Shown one piece after another: positions 18,301-27,400 of a stretch of 63,265 nucleotides of DNA (positions are counted from its first letter, which is position 1; every line of letters starts with the position of its first letter). The DNA is from CAZYJR01 sp964647905. Lineage in GTDB: Bacteria; Desulfobacterota; DSM-4660; Desulfatiglandales; HGW-15. The DNA lies in contig CAZYJR010000023.1 in assembly GCA_964647905.1 (NCBI GenBank), positions 1-63,265 on the forward strand, written 5' to 3'. Below the pieces are notes generated by a model. That model searched no databases. It was given only the letters and a program-made list of their open reading frames with translations, and had not been told where the DNA came from. The translations under genes and the position numbers were made by a program.

Positions 18301-18833
18301 AGTCCGCAGGAATCCGTTAATATATACCCCCCATCGACATCCTTTGTAAGATCCAAAAACCAGCCCTGAGGGGATTGATATGATCCGTCCGCATTTTCTT
18401 GAAACTTGTACCTTACACCTGTGAAGTCACGCACGATCACATAATTCCGGCCCTCATCGGTCACGGGGATGGCCTTCATATTGTAATTGAAGTTCCATCC
18501 GTATCCGACGGCCCCGTTGTAGCGATCCTGGCTGTTGTAGTAGCGGATCAACTGCATCCGGTCTTTTCCGCTCAAGAACGAGAGGTCTTCATACTCGTAC
18601 TTGAAATTCCCCGTAAGCAGCTCGACCGGGTCTTCGTCTTCATCTTCGTTGTCATCATCGCCCGGGTTGTCTTCGTCGCTGTCGTCCTCATCGGATGTGG
18701 CATGCCCAGTGTCATGTGGTTCGTCATAGCCGAAAGCCACAAAGTCCATCCGGTCCGTCACCCCTCCTGCAACAAAGAGACAAAGCAAGACAAACAGGAA
18801 AGGCAAGCCTATCAAGCGGATTTTGCGCACCAT
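15306..18833 (-). CDS. Sec-exported Rhs/YD-repeat protein
   Basis: A 1,175-aa protein. The ATG at 18833 has AAGGAG nine bases upstream and begins a signal peptide (LIGLPFLFVLLCLFVAGG). An extremely acidic linker (EDDSDEDNPGDDD) follows. There are then about 25 YD repeats (YDATGRRTG, YDSAGRLIR, YDYDKNGNLIRK), which form the hollow Rhs shell. The Rhs core motif YYRARFYDPEIGRFMTSDD ends with NPTNYTDPTG near 1045. The remaining 130 residues form a variable tip, Gly- and Cys-rich (CCTTSPSLCCSF; AGGGGVGVGGGVSVDF), matching no toxin I know. There is no PAAR or VgrG linkage, so this is a Sec-dependent, surface-type Rhs rather than a T6SS effector. It starts 17 bases after the giant PKD gene. Confidence 0.85.
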   Translation of the reverse strand: MVRKIRLIGLPFLFVLLCLFVAGGVTDRMDFVAFGYDEPHDTGHATSDEDDSDEDNPGDDDNEDEDEDPVELLTGNFKYEYEDLSFLSGKDRMQLIRYYNSQDRYNGAVGYGWNFNYNMKAIPVTDEGRNYVIVRDFTGVRYKFQENADGSYQSPQGWFLDLTKDVDGGYILTDSCGLTYLFDAEGDLIQIKDCCSSTEWNLTYDTNKRLIKVEDTYGGSFSFSYNDVNKISSVEDHAGNEVFYFYNQKGELKEVVGKGGEIYRYAYDEDHNLTAILNSQGQTILENTYNDEDRVSKQTNRNGTFTFSYDIANRRVTVTNEDGKSRIHKMNEYGQPLEITDENGKTEYYTWNEQHRLTEYTNKLGETIKFEYDESGNRTKTIMPDGGEIVVEYDSSGNLLSLTDPTGAKTVYSYDGGRLTKKTYPSGQRYRGLTYDQQGRVRGIYDASSSPEQPTYELYYTDSGRVEHVVYPNNLAETFTYNEAGKVRKWVTRAGQEIFYRYDQAGRMDRVSYKVGAAYALYDYQYDEYGRLKAIVYPNGESMKFDLDKYGRTVRVTDPLGNSTEYTYSKGNLVKRTDGEGRITEYTYDATGRRTGVAYLAGDGSTISSISYTYDAMGRLSSADDGTVAVTFTYNFLGKPTKMECPYLQKTVDYSYDSAGRLIRTVITDHSSGDVTYTNGYAYDEDGLLTNLIAPSGVTTTIQYDEAARPVATAYPNGVEQQQSYTAMGLAENIDYKKGTDTLESFDYSFDDFGNVTRVVGSGVTTTYKYDDLNRLIEANSPDGSVIEYTYDLSENRTSKTVDGEAANFTYDKAGRLIEADGVTYDYDKNGNLIRKISESGVTTTYQYDYENRLTGVTLGDGTEIAYRYYPVLPEEAGEVAPLGDQVIAKTVNGSDGARYLVGQDMDLLLTMGSDNSFKAWHSGGVRKDDIVFSAGSGTTTYYLKDILSSVIGQADETGSMAKTLSYAPYGAVTPQDHDVFGFTGRYHEKETGLIYYRARFYDPEIGRFMTSDDFDRTLFNPRESNLYVYAMNNPTNYTDPTGYSAECKDGAWTGTQAGGEAHFVLGASVTVTTVCCTTSPSLCCSFFSLAGSAGLEASASGGGMIIQFLNCPTAGDIAGWGGGVSGEIALGGGIDVGGSVGTTGCVAVAGGGGVGVGGGVSVDFGYTWNTGCTD

Positions 18834-18850
18834 GTTCAAGATCTCCTTGT

Positions 18851-21800
18851 TTAGTAGAACACGCGGAACACGGCGTATTCCGTTGTGGATTCGTTGCCGA
18901 ATGCATCTGTAGCCTTTATGCCCATCCTGAAGACCCCCGGATGGACCAGAGCGCCCGAGGCGTTTCGCCCGTCCCAAGTCAGTTGATTCACCCCGGCCTG
19001 GAACTCCTGGGGAGCCAGGGTAAGGACCGTTACGTCGTTTTCGTTCTTTATGAACGCCTCCACCGTGGCGGGCTTTGACAACCGGAACGACACGGCCAAC
19101 GGCTTGCCCGGGTCTTCCGTATAGGGATTGTCCGCAGGCATATAGAAATCCGGCTCCTTGGACACGTCTTCGATGACCGGTTTGCTGTTGACGATGATGG
19201 CGTTGTCCGGCAAATCATACCCGAATACCGTCCATACATAGACCCCCATCTCTGGAATCCTGCCCTGATCGTCGGTGCCGTCCCATGTGGTGACATAGTC
19301 CCCGCTCGGGAGCGGCTCCCTCAGTAGGACCGTCTTCACCCTGTCTTCAACCATGGCGCCGCCGGCCCACTCCGCAACGTAGATCGTTGTCTCCGAAGGC
19401 TTATCAAGGCTGTATTTGACAAACAGGGGCCTGTCCTCCAGCGTGCTGAAGCTGGAAGGATAGTCCTTGCCCGGAGTCCGCCTGGCCAGGGAGACATCCC
19501 CGGTAAGATCCAGGCTGCCCGACCTGCCTTCGGTCTGGTAGTCCATGACGAAATAGTATATGCCGGACCCCACTACGGCGCCGCCGTCATCCTTCCCGTC
19601 CCAGGCCGCGGAATGAGCCCCCGGTTCGTACGGTTCATTCTCAAAAAGCGTCCGTACCACATTGAACTGCCTGTCCAGGATCCTCAAGGTCAATGAAGCC
19701 CCCGAGGTAAGGGAGAAGTCGATGACCCCGGTCTGGCCCATTGTGGGATCGAATATCTCCGTATCCCTTGCCGCCCTTATACCGAAGCCGGCCTGCACGG
19801 TGACGTAGTCCACATCCACATTGCCCTCATCGTCGGTCACCTTCAACACCGCTTCGTATTCACCGACCTGGGTATAGTTGTGGACCACGTCCCCGGATAC
19901 CTTGGAGCTGTAGTCAACGGTCCCGTCGCCGTCGAAATCCCACTCGTACTTGGCAATGCTCCCGTCCGGATCCGACCCGGTCCCGGTAAAATGGACCGTA
20001 AAGGACGACTCCTCGGACACCGGGTCGGCGCCGGCGCTCGCCTGGGGGAAACCCGCCTCCCTCACCCGGATGTATATCGAGTCTTGCCCGATGTTCCCGT
20101 CCGAGTCCGTAACACTCAGCACGGCCCGGTACACCTCCGGCTCGCTGTACGTATGGGTCACGAACTGCCCTGTTGCAGTGGTCTCGTCCCCGAAATCCCA
20201 CTCATACTTGGTGATGGTCCCGTCCAGATCCGTCCCGTATCCCGAGAAACTCACCTCCAGCGGGGGATTCCCGAACACGGGGTCGGCATCCGCCACCGCC
20301 TCGGGAAGCTGCGGCGCCTCGACCACGATCCGAATGGTGGCCGAATGGGTCAGGCCTTCATTGTCCTCGACCGTCAGCGTGGCGTCATAGGTCCCGGGTT
20401 CAGTGTAAGTATAGGGAAATGCTGTTGCTATCTCCGACGGGTTGTCAGGCCAGCCGTCTCCGTTGAGGTCCCCGAGGGACTCGACCTCCCCGTCGCCGTT
20501 GAGATCCCACCTATACCAGATAATGGTCCCGTCCTCGTCATGCCCGCTCGAGGTGAACTTGACCTCGAGGGGAGCCCTGCCCCTCGTTGGAAACGCATAA
20601 GGCCGGGCCTCGGGCGCAAGCCCTGCGGTTATGGTGACTTCGTCGGTCCCTGTGTAGCCGTTGTCGTCAGTCACCCGGAAGACCGCCTGATAGGTGCCCA
20701 CGTCCTGATAGATATGGTGCGTCTCACCGGTTGTCTCCGAGCTCCAATCAAATACCCCGTCCCCATTGAAATCCCACTCGTACTTCACAATGCTCCCGTC
20801 CGGATCAGAGCCGGTCCCGGTGAACTCCACCCGGAGCGGGTTGTCACCGGCCACCGGATCGGCGGACGCTTCAGCCACGGGCGCCCCAGGAACGGTCACT
20901 GTGATCTCCACGCTCGCGGTGTCGGTCTTGCCTTCGTCATCCGTTACTGTAAGCCTCGCCTCGTAGGTCCCCGGATCCTGATAGGTATGCGTGGGGTCAG
21001 CGGAATCCGAGAAGAAAGCCGGTGCGGCCTCAAGCTTGTTCAGGCTGTATTCAAGGCGCAGCGGGTTGTCGCCGGTGTCGGTGATGCGATAGGCCAGGCC
21101 CCAGCCGCCGCCGCCTTCGGAGACGCTTGCCAGTATCCGGTTCCAGCCCTGATTCAGGGTCACGTCAAAGCTGTACTTATCAATGTACACCGGTTCACAG
21201 TCATCCTTCTCATAAGCGAACTCTCCATTGACCCAGAACCTGGCCGCATCGTCCGCTCCGAACTTGATGCGCACGTCCTGCTCCACCGGAGAGTAGAGAT
21301 ATATGTGCGAGTACGCGTAGCTGTTGGAGTGCCCGCCGAAGACTCCGTCCCAGTTGAAGTTCCCGTCCGCATCCTGGGCCGCGAACCAGGTCTTCCCCCC
21401 GAACGTATTTCCCTCATTGGGCTCGTGGTCCAGTATGCCCTCCTGCATACTGCTTAGATCACCGCATCCGGTGGAGGGCCAGGTGCCCAGGAAGAGCTGC
21501 CTTGTTGGGTAGCCGTTTTCATTCAGCCGGTAGCCCTCGCCGAAGTCCCAGTCGTAGCCGGTGATCGTGCCGTCATCATCTGAGGAGCCGCTCCCTGTGA
21601 AAGCGACTGCCAGCGGGGCGTCGCCCGTTGCGGGATCGGCCTGGGCCACCGCTTCGGGCGTCCCGGTAGGCTTGACCGTCACGGTCACACTCGCCTCGGC
21701 CGTTGCCCCGTAGGAGTCGGTAACCGTCACCTTGGGCTGAAAGGTCCCTGCCGAGGTATAGGTGTGCGTGACCTGAGCGCCGGCATCCGATCCGCCGTCG

Positions 21801-24334
21801 CCGAAGCTCCACTGATACGATCCTATGCTGTCGCCCGCATCGCTTTCGATCGACCCGGAAGCGTCAAAGGTCACCTCCAGGGACGCATTGCCCTCCAAAG
21901 GATCCGCCGCCGCCGCGGCCTGGGGAGGTGTATTCACCACTATGCTCTTGGAGACCGTGGTCCGGTTGCCGTCGTTGTCGATCACCCGGAACGTGGGCGT
22001 GTATTCACCGGCCTGTTGATATGTGAAATAGGTGTTGCCTTCGGTCCTAGAGCTCCAGTCGTAGATCCCGTCTCCGTCGTAATCCCACTGGAAGATGACG
22101 ATGCTCCCGTCCGGGTCGCTCCCCTGCCCCTGGAGGTGGACGCTCAGGGGCGGCGGACCGCTCTCCTTGCTCACCGATGCACTTGCCGTTGGGGAGACCG
22201 GAGAGACCTCCACCGTGGTCATGGTATGAAAGACGCCGGAGGGACCGGTCACGCGGAGGACCACAGGGTAGGTCCCCTGGGTTTGATAAGTATAGGTCGG
22301 GGCCGTTCCCGTCGCATCGAACGTCCCGTCCGCATTGAAATCCCAGGCATACCCCGTAACCGAGCCCGCCGGATCGAATGCCGTACCCGTGAAGTTGACC
22401 CTCAGGGGGGCGGGCCCTTGCTGCGGGCTGGCCGAAATCCCGGCGCTCACCGGACCCACCCTGATGGGATCGAGCAGCACATAATCCACCAGGCCTTCGT
22501 TGTCCGTCACCCGAAGGACCGGCTGGTAGTAGCCTCTATCGGTGTAGGTGTGAGACGCCGCCGCTGAGTCGGCCGACTGGTAATCAAAGACGCCGTCTCC
22601 TTCAAAGTCCCATTCATAAAGGAAGATGCTTCCGTTGTCGCTTGCGTCACCGGTGAAATTCACCTCCACCGGTGCGGTGCCGGAAGATTTGTCCCCCGAA
22701 CCCGAGGCGGAAGGAGGATCCTGATTCTCCTCCGCGTCAGCCCCGCTCAGGACCACCAGATCATAGGGATCGTTGAACCCGCCCTTTCTGCTAAGCTGGG
22801 TGCCGTTGGGAGACAAGCGTTTTACATCCTCACGCTGGTATCCGATGTCCGAGACCCAGCACTCGCCTGTCTGTGAATCCACTGACAGGCCCCAAGCGTC
22901 AACGAAGCCTCCGACACGGGCAAGCTCCAATGAGCCGTCCGAGGACAAGTGTACCACCTGGTCGCGATCCCGGTCGTTCACCCATACGGAGCCGTCCTTC
23001 TGGTTCACGGCCAGCCGATTCGGGTCATCAAAACCCCCCGCCCTCAAGAGCTCCCCGCTCCCATCAGCCGAGAGCTTGACCACCTGATGGTTGGACTGAT
23101 CCGCCACCCAGCAGCTCCCGTCGCTCTCATCCAGCTCCACAAAGGCCGGATTGTAAAACCCGCTCACTTCAATGTAGGACTCCGGGTCGGAGTCGACCGC
23201 AACGCCGTCGGTTACACCGGATTCGAACCGGTACACCTTGTCCCTGCCGTCATCCGCCACCCAGAGGACGCCGTCCGAGCTGTCCACGGCCAGATCCACG
23301 GGATTGGAAAACCCCAGTATGCGCACCAGCCCCTCGGGGGTCTCCGCCGTCCCGTTGCAGGGCCAATAACCGACCAGGCCGGCCTCGTTCCCGGCGAGCT
23401 CCGAGTCCTTTCCTCCAGCTATATCCGCCTCACTGCGGGCCACGTTCCACAGCCTGACCTCATCGATCACGCCGTTGAACCACTCGCCGCAGCAATAGGA
23501 GCTGCCGACCCTGAAAGGATCGGTATTGGAGGTATCCGAGGAGTAGTCGCCCTCGGCCTCGAGTGCCCCGTCCACATAGAGCCGCACCTTGCCCGCATCC
23601 TGGTCGTAGACACCGGCCACGTGGTACCAAGTGTCGGCCGCTGCCGGATCCGAAGAAGCCACATATTGCCGGCCGCCGTCATTGACCAGCACCGCGATCT
23701 TGTCACCATTGAGGACCAGGGCGAAGTCCTTGCCCTGGCTCACCTTCCCGAAAATCGTACGTATCTGCCCGCTGCTCCCGAAGTTTGCCGGCTTGATCCA
23801 CGCCTCCATGGTCCAGGAACCCACCCTGAAGCTGTCGGGGTCATCAGGTATCTGCACATAGTCGCGGTATCCGTCAAAGAGGATCCCGTTGTCGATCTTG
23901 CCTGCAGCAAACTGGGCGTTCCCTTCAAGCCAGCCCGTGTTTTCATTGGCTGTCAGATCCGGAGCGCCGTTGGATGAGGTGTTGTACATATCGGGCAAGG
24001 TGCCCGGGATTCTCACCACCCGGTCGTTCGCGCGATCCGCCACCCAGCAGGCGCCGCTGCCCTCGTCCACGTCCAGGTCATTGGGATAATAGAACCCTGA
24101 ATAGACCTTGTGGTATCCGCTGGTCCCGGAGACGCTGTACCCGTCCGGAACGTCCCCGTCAATCCTATAGACCTTGTGCGGCGAGTAGAGGTCCGCCACC
24201 CACAAGGCGTCACGTATCCTATCGAATGCGATGTACTGCGGGTCGCCGAACCCCCCTACCTGCTTGATGACCGTCTCCCCGTCCGCAGCCAGCAGGACCA
24301 GCCTGTCATTGTATCGGTCGGCCACCCAGGCCTT
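18851..24334 (-). CDS. Giant NHL/PKD/FlgD-Ig surface protein, C-terminal part
   Basis: This is the 3' part of one gene whose 5' part lies at 24435-29328; the 100-N gap is artificial (see the gap entry). It reads in frame from the gap edge (AWVADRYNDRLVLLAAD) to TAA at 18851. It begins with NHL-type CWVAD repeats and a LamG/concanavalin-like module (LEGNAQFAAGKIDNGILFDG to RLWNVARSEADI), then more NHL repeats. About nine PKD domains (YEWDFNGDGVFDWSS type) follow, one interrupted by a PA14-like insertion (FGADDAARFWVNGEF). It ends with FlgD-Ig-like domains (WDGKDDGGAVVGSG, TWDGTDDQGRIPE, TWDGRNASGALV). Probably an extracellular adhesin. The rhs start lies 17 bases downstream. Confidence 0.85.
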   Translation of the reverse strand, partial: KAWVADRYNDRLVLLAADGETVIKQVGGFGDPQYIAFDRIRDALWVADLYSPHKVYRIDGDVPDGYSVSGTSGYHKVYSGFYYPNDLDVDEGSGACWVADRANDRVVRIPGTLPDMYNTSSNGAPDLTANENTGWLEGNAQFAAGKIDNGILFDGYRDYVQIPDDPDSFRVGSWTMEAWIKPANFGSSGQIRTIFGKVSQGKDFALVLNGDKIAVLVNDGGRQYVASSDPAAADTWYHVAGVYDQDAGKVRLYVDGALEAEGDYSSDTSNTDPFRVGSSYCCGEWFNGVIDEVRLWNVARSEADIAGGKDSELAGNEAGLVGYWPCNGTAETPEGLVRILGFSNPVDLAVDSSDGVLWVADDGRDKVYRFESGVTDGVAVDSDPESYIEVSGFYNPAFVELDESDGSCWVADQSNHQVVKLSADGSGELLRAGGFDDPNRLAVNQKDGSVWVNDRDRDQVVHLSSDGSLELARVGGFVDAWGLSVDSQTGECWVSDIGYQREDVKRLSPNGTQLSRKGGFNDPYDLVVLSGADAEENQDPPSASGSGDKSSGTAPVEVNFTGDASDNGSIFLYEWDFEGDGVFDYQSADSAAASHTYTDRGYYQPVLRVTDNEGLVDYVLLDPIRVGPVSAGISASPQQGPAPLRVNFTGTAFDPAGSVTGYAWDFNADGTFDATGTAPTYTYQTQGTYPVVLRVTGPSGVFHTMTTVEVSPVSPTASASVSKESGPPPLSVHLQGQGSDPDGSIVIFQWDYDGDGIYDWSSRTEGNTYFTYQQAGEYTPTFRVIDNDGNRTTVSKSIVVNTPPQAAAAADPLEGNASLEVTFDASGSIESDAGDSIGSYQWSFGDGGSDAGAQVTHTYTSAGTFQPKVTVTDSYGATAEASVTVTVKPTGTPEAVAQADPATGDAPLAVAFTGSGSSDDDGTITGYDWDFGEGYRLNENGYPTRQLFLGTWPSTGCGDLSSMQEGILDHEPNEGNTFGGKTWFAAQDADGNFNWDGVFGGHSNSYAYSHIYLYSPVEQDVRIKFGADDAARFWVNGEFAYEKDDCEPVYIDKYSFDVTLNQGWNRILASVSEGGGGWGLAYRITDTGDNPLRLEYSLNKLEAAPAFFSDSADPTHTYQDPGTYEARLTVTDDEGKTDTASVEITVTVPGAPVAEASADPVAGDNPLRVEFTGTGSDPDGSIVKYEWDFNGDGVFDWSSETTGETHHIYQDVGTYQAVFRVTDDNGYTGTDEVTITAGLAPEARPYAFPTRGRAPLEVKFTSSGHDEDGTIIWYRWDLNGDGEVESLGDLNGDGWPDNPSEIATAFPYTYTEPGTYDATLTVEDNEGLTHSATIRIVVEAPQLPEAVADADPVFGNPPLEVSFSGYGTDLDGTITKYEWDFGDETTATGQFVTHTYSEPEVYRAVLSVTDSDGNIGQDSIYIRVREAGFPQASAGADPVSEESSFTVHFTGTGSDPDGSIAKYEWDFDGDGTVDYSSKVSGDVVHNYTQVGEYEAVLKVTDDEGNVDVDYVTVQAGFGIRAARDTEIFDPTMGQTGVIDFSLTSGASLTLRILDRQFNVVRTLFENEPYEPGAHSAAWDGKDDGGAVVGSGIYYFVMDYQTEGRSGSLDLTGDVSLARRTPGKDYPSSFSTLEDRPLFVKYSLDKPSETTIYVAEWAGGAMVEDRVKTVLLREPLPSGDYVTTWDGTDDQGRIPEMGVYVWTVFGYDLPDNAIIVNSKPVIEDVSKEPDFYMPADNPYTEDPGKPLAVSFRLSKPATVEAFIKNENDVTVLTLAPQEFQAGVNQLTWDGRNASGALVHPGVFRMGIKATDAFGNESTTEYAVFRVFY
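24280..24334. repeat. 55-bp contig-end overlap, left copy
   Basis: These 55 bases are identical to 24435-24489 on the other side of the N run. An exact overlap of this length is the signature of two contigs sharing a k-mer of 55 that were scaffolded but not merged. It is an assembly artefact, not a biological repeat. Confidence 0.9.
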
Positions 24335-24434
24335 NNNNNNNNNNNNNNNNNNNNNNNNNNNNNNNNNNNNNNNNNNNNNNNNNNNNNNNNNNNNNNNNNN
24401 NNNNNNNNNNNNNNNNNNNNNNNNNNNNNNNNNN
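24335..24434. other. Assembly gap of 100 N (artificial)
   Basis: A round 100-N spacer lies between contig ends that share an identical 55-bp terminus. Removing the Ns and one 55-bp copy joins the flanking frames perfectly (GKAWVADRYNDRLVLLAADGE). It leaves a single gene of 10,323 nt (3,441 codons including the stop). As deposited, the 155 extra bases cause a frame change. Confidence 0.92.
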
Positions 24435-24489
24435 CGTCCGCAGCCAGCAGGACCAGCCTGTCATTGTATCGGTCGGCCACCCAGGCCTT
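24435..24489. repeat. 55-bp contig-end overlap, right copy
   Basis: Identical to 24280-24334; see the left copy. Only one of the two should exist in the real chromosome. Confidence 0.9.
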
Positions 24490-27400
24490 CCCGAACCCTA
24501 CGCCTTTCGGAAGTATGCGAAGCGTCTTGCTGTACGTATCGGTTCGCGTGCCCCCGGCATCAGTGACGGTTAATGTGGCGGTGTAGGTGCCCGGGGTGTT
24601 GTAGGTATGTGTTGTATGGCCGGTTGTGGTGCTGGAGAAGGGGCTGCTGCCGTCCCCGAAATCCCACTCATAGAGGCTCGGGGCATCACCGGCAAGATAT
24701 GCGTTATCAAACCAAGTATTCGCATTCCAATTGCACCACAGCCCCGCACCACCGCTGGTGTAATCCGAGTCCCTTCCCTGAAAGACCATTTCATCATCCA
24801 CATAGACCGCAAAACGACCGCCTGCCACATCGATCCGGACGCGGTACCACCGGTTGGTCTCATAAACCACATCGTCCGCAGCCAGTTCCTCCACACCGGC
24901 CGATGTTCTCTTGAGCAGCCGCCTGGGCGAGATCCCGGTCCTGCCCTGCCGATTCCACTCGAAGAGGTAGTACTCGGTATCACTCTGATACCTGAAAAGA
25001 ACGCCCATGGTGTCGTCGTCCGAGGACCGCATATCCACGCTGAAGCTGTAATCGTCCCAGGTCCCGTCCCCCGCGACTAGATAGACACCGTAGAAATCCT
25101 TATCCGGATCATCAGCGTCGTTTCCATCATTGCTGGTCTGCTTGAAGACCCCGTCCTCCTCGGCCCACGAGCCGCCCCCCACAGGGGCTCCCCAGAGCGC
25201 ATCGATAGTGCCGTCCTCGAAATCGTCCAGGACCTCGTACCCAGAAAACCCAAACCCGGTAAAGTCGACTTCAAGCGGGCTATAACCCGATGTAACCGAC
25301 AGGATCCCGGTGGCACCAAGGAAGTCGCTCTCGAACACGGTAACGTCGGTCGACGCCGTGGAGGTCAGCCCCTCGTTGTCCGTGGCCTGCAGTACGGCGC
25401 TGTGGGTCCCAGGGGTGTCATAGGTGTGCTCTACGGCCGCAGTGAGGGGGGAGATTACGTTCAGGTGGCCGCTGTAGACCGCCACCTCACCGAGCTGCGT
25501 ATAGTACCCGCCATAATTGGAGGTGATGACCAGCTTTACGTACTTGGCCGACTTGGGAGCAAAGGAAAACTCCTGGAAGCCCGCCATCTGGGCGAGTGTG
25601 TAGGTCACTCCGGACTCTACAGGCTCGAAATCCCCCTCTTCCACGCCCGTAGTGGATACGAGGAGCTCAAAGTCCTTTGCCCAATAGGTATTCGAATCCG
25701 TGGTCTGAGGATCTATGGCGACCCTGTCTATATCCCATGTCCGCCCCTGGCCCAGAGAGAATATTATTTCATGGGGGAACTCGGCATTTGAGGCGCTCCT
25801 CCAACCCCTGCTCTCGCTGGTGGCGACCAGCCCGTCGATCAGGTTGGAGGCCGCCCAGCTTGAGGTGTTGTATTGAGTGGAAAAGCTCACCACTTGGCCG
25901 GGACCAGCGCTTCCCCAATCATAGGTCCCGTCCCCGTCGAAGTCCCACTCATACTTGACCACGCTTCCGTCTTCATCCACGGCCGAGCCGTCAAAGGAAA
26001 CCACGACGGGTGCATTGCCCTTGGACACATCCGAAGTCGCAGAAATGTCAACCGGCCCCTGGTCGATGATATCAAAGGTCACCGAGGCCGTGTCCGTCAG
26101 GCCGTCATTATCGGTGACCCGGAGCGAGGCCGTATAGGTCCCCGCCGAGGAGAAGGAGTGAAGCACGTTCCCCTGAGCGGTGGAAGACCAATCATAGGTG
26201 TCGTCTCCGTCAAAGTCCCACTCGTAGAGTACAACCACTCCGTCCGGGTCGGTCGCCCCGCCGGAGAAGACCACGTCCTGCTTGAAATAGGACCCTCCGG
26301 CCTCCGGCTTTTCAATCATGGCCTCGGGCTTGGAGCGGGCTATGACTTCCACGCTGCCGGTTGCTGTCAGGCCGCCGTCATCCGTGACCATCAGCATGGG
26401 ATGGTATGTACCGGACTGATCATAGGTATGGGTGGGGGAGGTCTCTTCGCTGTCCACCTCGCCCATGACCCCCTCGAGCCTTATATCATCGATGTACCAT
26501 CCATCCGCGAGATAGGAGTAGCTCGAAGTCAGACGAAATCGAATCCTTACATCGGGGTTTCCCGCATAATCGCTCAGGTCCACTTGTGCGCGGGTCCATT
26601 GATCTTGGGTTCCTCGGCCGAACGAGGTGACCTCGTTCCAGGCGTCGCCACCGTCCGTGGAGACCTCCACCCTTCCGTAGGCGTACCAGTTGAATACATA
26701 ACGATGCCAAAAGGACAGGACAATGGTCTCGCTTGCAGTGAAATCAAAGGGGCCGCCGGTCAGGCTGGTATCCGAATTGGCGGCATAATCGCCCTCCGGG
26801 CTGTCGGTCCAGCAGGAAACACCGCTGTGAGCATACTTGTCGGTAATCGCCCAGGGCTCGTCCGGGGTCCAAACGCCCGCGCCGGACTCCACATCGTCTT
26901 CGAACGCGCCGTCGAAATCCCATTCGTATTTTACGATCGAGCCGTCCGGATCCGCTGATCCCTCGGAGGAGAAGGTCACCTCGAGCGGGACGAGCCCGGA
27001 ATCAGGATCCGCACCCGCCTTGGCCGTGGGGGTGCCCTGTGGGAACGCCTTAATCTTGAGGGAGGCATCGTCTGTCAGGCCGTGGTCCGTGGTGACGGTC
27101 AGGACGGCGGTATACCCGCCGGGTTCCGTATATGTGTGGGTGACACCGGAATCAGTACCGGATGCGGTCTCACCGTCCCCGAAATCCCAGGCGTACTCCG
27201 TAATGGTGGATCCTTCAGGGGCCGACGAAGCGCTTCCGTCAAAGGTAACCTGAAGAGGGGCATTGCCTGTACCGGGATCCGCGCTGATACCAGCATCCGG
27301 AGGGAGGTGCGTCACGGTAATATCGGCCGAGGCCGTGGCCTCATTCTCGTCATCATCGGTAACCCGCAGGGTGGCCGTGTAAGTGCCGGGCTTGGTGTAG

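Noticed and set aside
19880..21457. A 525-codon plus-strand frame
   Set aside because: Antisense shadow of PKD domains in a high-GC gene; no recognisable protein features.
24256..24434. Reading the N-terminal giant gene on through the Ns as a separate complete protein
   Set aside because: The frame after the Ns is shifted by the duplicated 55 bp plus the 100 N; it is an artefact.
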